A stretch of DNA of 64,000 nt. Origin: Voacanga thouarsii. Taxonomy: Eukaryota > Streptophyta > Magnoliopsida > Gentianales > Apocynaceae. Location of the stretch: contig JANUWF010001176.1 in NCBI GenBank assembly GCA_026120185.1, positions 6,891,501 to 6,955,500 of the forward strand, read 5' to 3'. How positions within the stretch are numbered: position 1 is the first letter of the stretch; each line of letters starts with the position of its first letter. Below the pieces are notes generated by a model. That model searched no databases. It was not told where the DNA came from and saw nothing but the letters and a program-made list of their open reading frames with translations. Positions 62,131 to 64,000 of the stretch are shown here, piece after piece. Made by a program: the position numbers and the translations under genes.

Positions 62131-64000
62131 ATTCAAATATCATTGTGTTGGAAAAGAAATAAATCTTGCTAATAAATTCATAGAAAGTACTATATGTGGT
62201 CTATTATTAGTAGTAAGATACATCAATATACCAATTGTACTAAGGTATGGTACTTGAAGACCAACAAGCCTTCATCATCTTCCCATGATTAAAAAATGTC
62301 TATATTGACATCTAATGATCTGACAACAAATGAAATACTTAATGGATGTGTTTTGTCCACATTAAATCTTTTCAAAACTTTGTTGAATATGCTAATGATG
62401 AATAAAAATACCATCTTATAGATGTTCAATTTGTATATCGAGAACAAAATTTATTCTCCTAAAATTTGTAATTTCAAATTCTCATTTCAAGCTATCTCTT
62501 GCATGTTGGAACTCTTCTGGAGTTTCAATAATGTTGATATCATTAACATATATGGCAAATATCACAAAGTCAAGTCCAAATTCCTTTGATAAAAATACAA
62601 AGACATATTGAGCCATTTTTGTAACCTGATTTTAATAAGTATTTACTAAGATGATTATACCACATGCGTCTAGATTACTTTGGGCCATATAATAATTTTT
62701 TTTAATTTAATTGAATAAGTTCTACAAGGGCCAGAATTGTATCCTTCAGGTATATTAAATATTTTATGAGATTTTTATATAAATATCATTATCAAGACTC
62801 CCAAATAAATAAGTATTAACTATATCTATTAGATGCATGTTAACTTTTTCACGCACTGCTGGACTTATAAGGTATCGAAATGTAATTGCATCTATCATGA
62901 GTGAATATGCCTTATCATAATAAACACTCAATTTTTACACATAGCTTTGTGCCACAAATCGTACATTATATCTCATGACTTCATTATTTTCATTTTATTT
63001 TTGCATAAATACCTATATATAATTATTCGAACTACAAGTCTAAAAATATCACACCTTTGCAAGTGAGCTTAACTTCGATTAAATTGTACCTTTTCATTTT
63101 GACCAATCATTTCTCTGGAAATATTCTTCAACCGATATTGGTTCAAAATCTTTATTATCTTTTAGAACATCAAGTGCTATGTATACAAAAACATAATCAA
63201 TAGTTATTTCCATCCGATTCTAACTTCTACCAGAAGTAGTAAATTGATAAAAATTTCAATATTATTTTCACTACTTTCAAAAGACTTGAATATTTTCATC
63301 AGTTACCACTTGATCCTTATTTTTTATATCTTCAATTTGATCACCCTAATCATGTAATCTTTTTTCTTTCGAGAATTTTTGTCTTTTGAACTAATGGGTC
63401 ATTCGTGCTTCTAGTGTGCTTTTGATTCAGTAGCGATAGGAATTACATTTTATCCTGTTAGGACTTCCATCCAAATAGGAGTATATGTAGTTAGAATAAG
63501 TGATTTGATTACCCTTGTAGTGTTAACAAAAGAATTTGTTAATGGATTTGCAACTCTTTACAAAATGAATTATCTTTCAAACTTTTAGTTCATTTGCTCA
63601 TATGTGCGAATCCAGATAATTCAACAATGTTGTCTAAACAAGCTATTTTTTATGTTGTTTGTGTTCTCCCTTTAAATTAGGAAATAATGTTTCATTATAA
63701 TGACAATTAGCAAATCTTACTGTAAATGCGTTTCCAATCAATGATTTAAGATATATAAGGATAATTATATCCAATATATATCCTCAATTTTCTTTGAGAA
63801 CCCATTTTAGTATGTTGATTTGGCTCTATTGATGCGTATACTGCATATCTAAAAATTCTCAAATAAGTATGTTTAGTTTTGAACCAAAAGTTAATTTTAA
63901 GAGAGAAAATTTATGATAACTTATTGGCCTTATATGCATAAGTGTTACAACATTTAAAATAGCATGTCCTCAAAGAGATATAGGGTTCTTTGTTTTTATT
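62130..64000 (-). pseudogene. Copia-2 element, reverse transcriptase and integrase part
   Basis: Minus strand. 64000-63400 encodes the integrase C-terminal region (PISYHKFSLLKLTFG, then a decayed GYILDIIILIYLKSLIGNAF, a relative of the common LGIYVGYES...YLEPLTGD motif, then TVRFANCHYNETLFPNL). 63200 to about 62150 holds reverse transcriptase remnants in the usual order. Many stops. The pol reading order (integrase, RT, then RNase H at 44.6-45.2 kb) shows that 44380-45176 is the other half of the same element. It runs off the window. Confidence 0.7.

Overview
The window is nuclear DNA of a flowering plant, most likely a core eudicot. It is AT-rich, its genes have GT-AG introns, and it is packed with decayed plant transposons of every major class. 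I cannot name the species. Only three genes look functional: an intronless UDP-glycosyltransferase of the UGT92A type (4749-6239, +), an ELMO-domain gene with eight recognisable coding exons (33370-35572, +; the first coding exon is not found), and a three-exon organellar APO protein gene, most like APO3 (40968-42618, -). Everything else with coding potential is transposon-derived or pseudogenic.

Layout, left to right. 1-2942: the end of a copia-like LTR followed by the 3' part of a gypsy-type LTR ending GGTGTTACA, with a small foldback inside. 4749-6239: UGT92A-like gene. 6943-7600: hAT-type non-autonomous element with an 8-bp target duplication. 8288-8723: 5'-truncated LINE tail. 11405-13867: mariner-like element with a dead transposase. 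14080-16440: decayed MULE transposase. 16493 to about 20100: reverse-oriented gypsy-like LTR split by a copia LTR. 21729-23496: CACTA-type element built of about 90-bp hairpin repeats. 23962-31565: a complete 7.6-kb Mutator-like element (MULE) with 104-bp inverted ends, a perfect 10-bp target duplication, a dead transposase gene and a second gene encoding a plant mobile domain (PMD) protein. 33370-35572: ELMO gene. 36202-37310: truncated LINE. 37400-38935: hAT-like element abutting a UGT92A pseudogene (38936-39420) that has lost its sugar-donor motif. 40968-42618: APO gene. 44380-64000: a nested stack of retrotransposons.

The stack: an old Ty1/copia element on the minus strand (integrase at 63.4-64.0 kb, reverse transcriptase at 62.1-63.2 kb, RNase H at 44.6-45.2 kb) was split by a gypsy-type solo LTR. 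That LTR was itself entered by another LTR of the same family in opposite orientation (47988-51519) and by a structurally complete 9.6-kb copia element (52303-61939; LTRs about 1.73 kb, target duplication TAATT, initiator-Met-tRNA primer site).

The most interesting unit is the PMD-carrying MULE. Its 23-bp GGTCGCATT...AATGCGACC hairpins occur four times near each end and once more exactly between the two genes, which suggests a composite origin. The DNA transposons share one decay signature: catalytic D to N and W to stop changes, nearly all explained by C-to-T (G-to-A) transitions, as expected for long-methylated DNA. The three working genes are not functionally linked; they are ordinary genes separated by transposon blocks.
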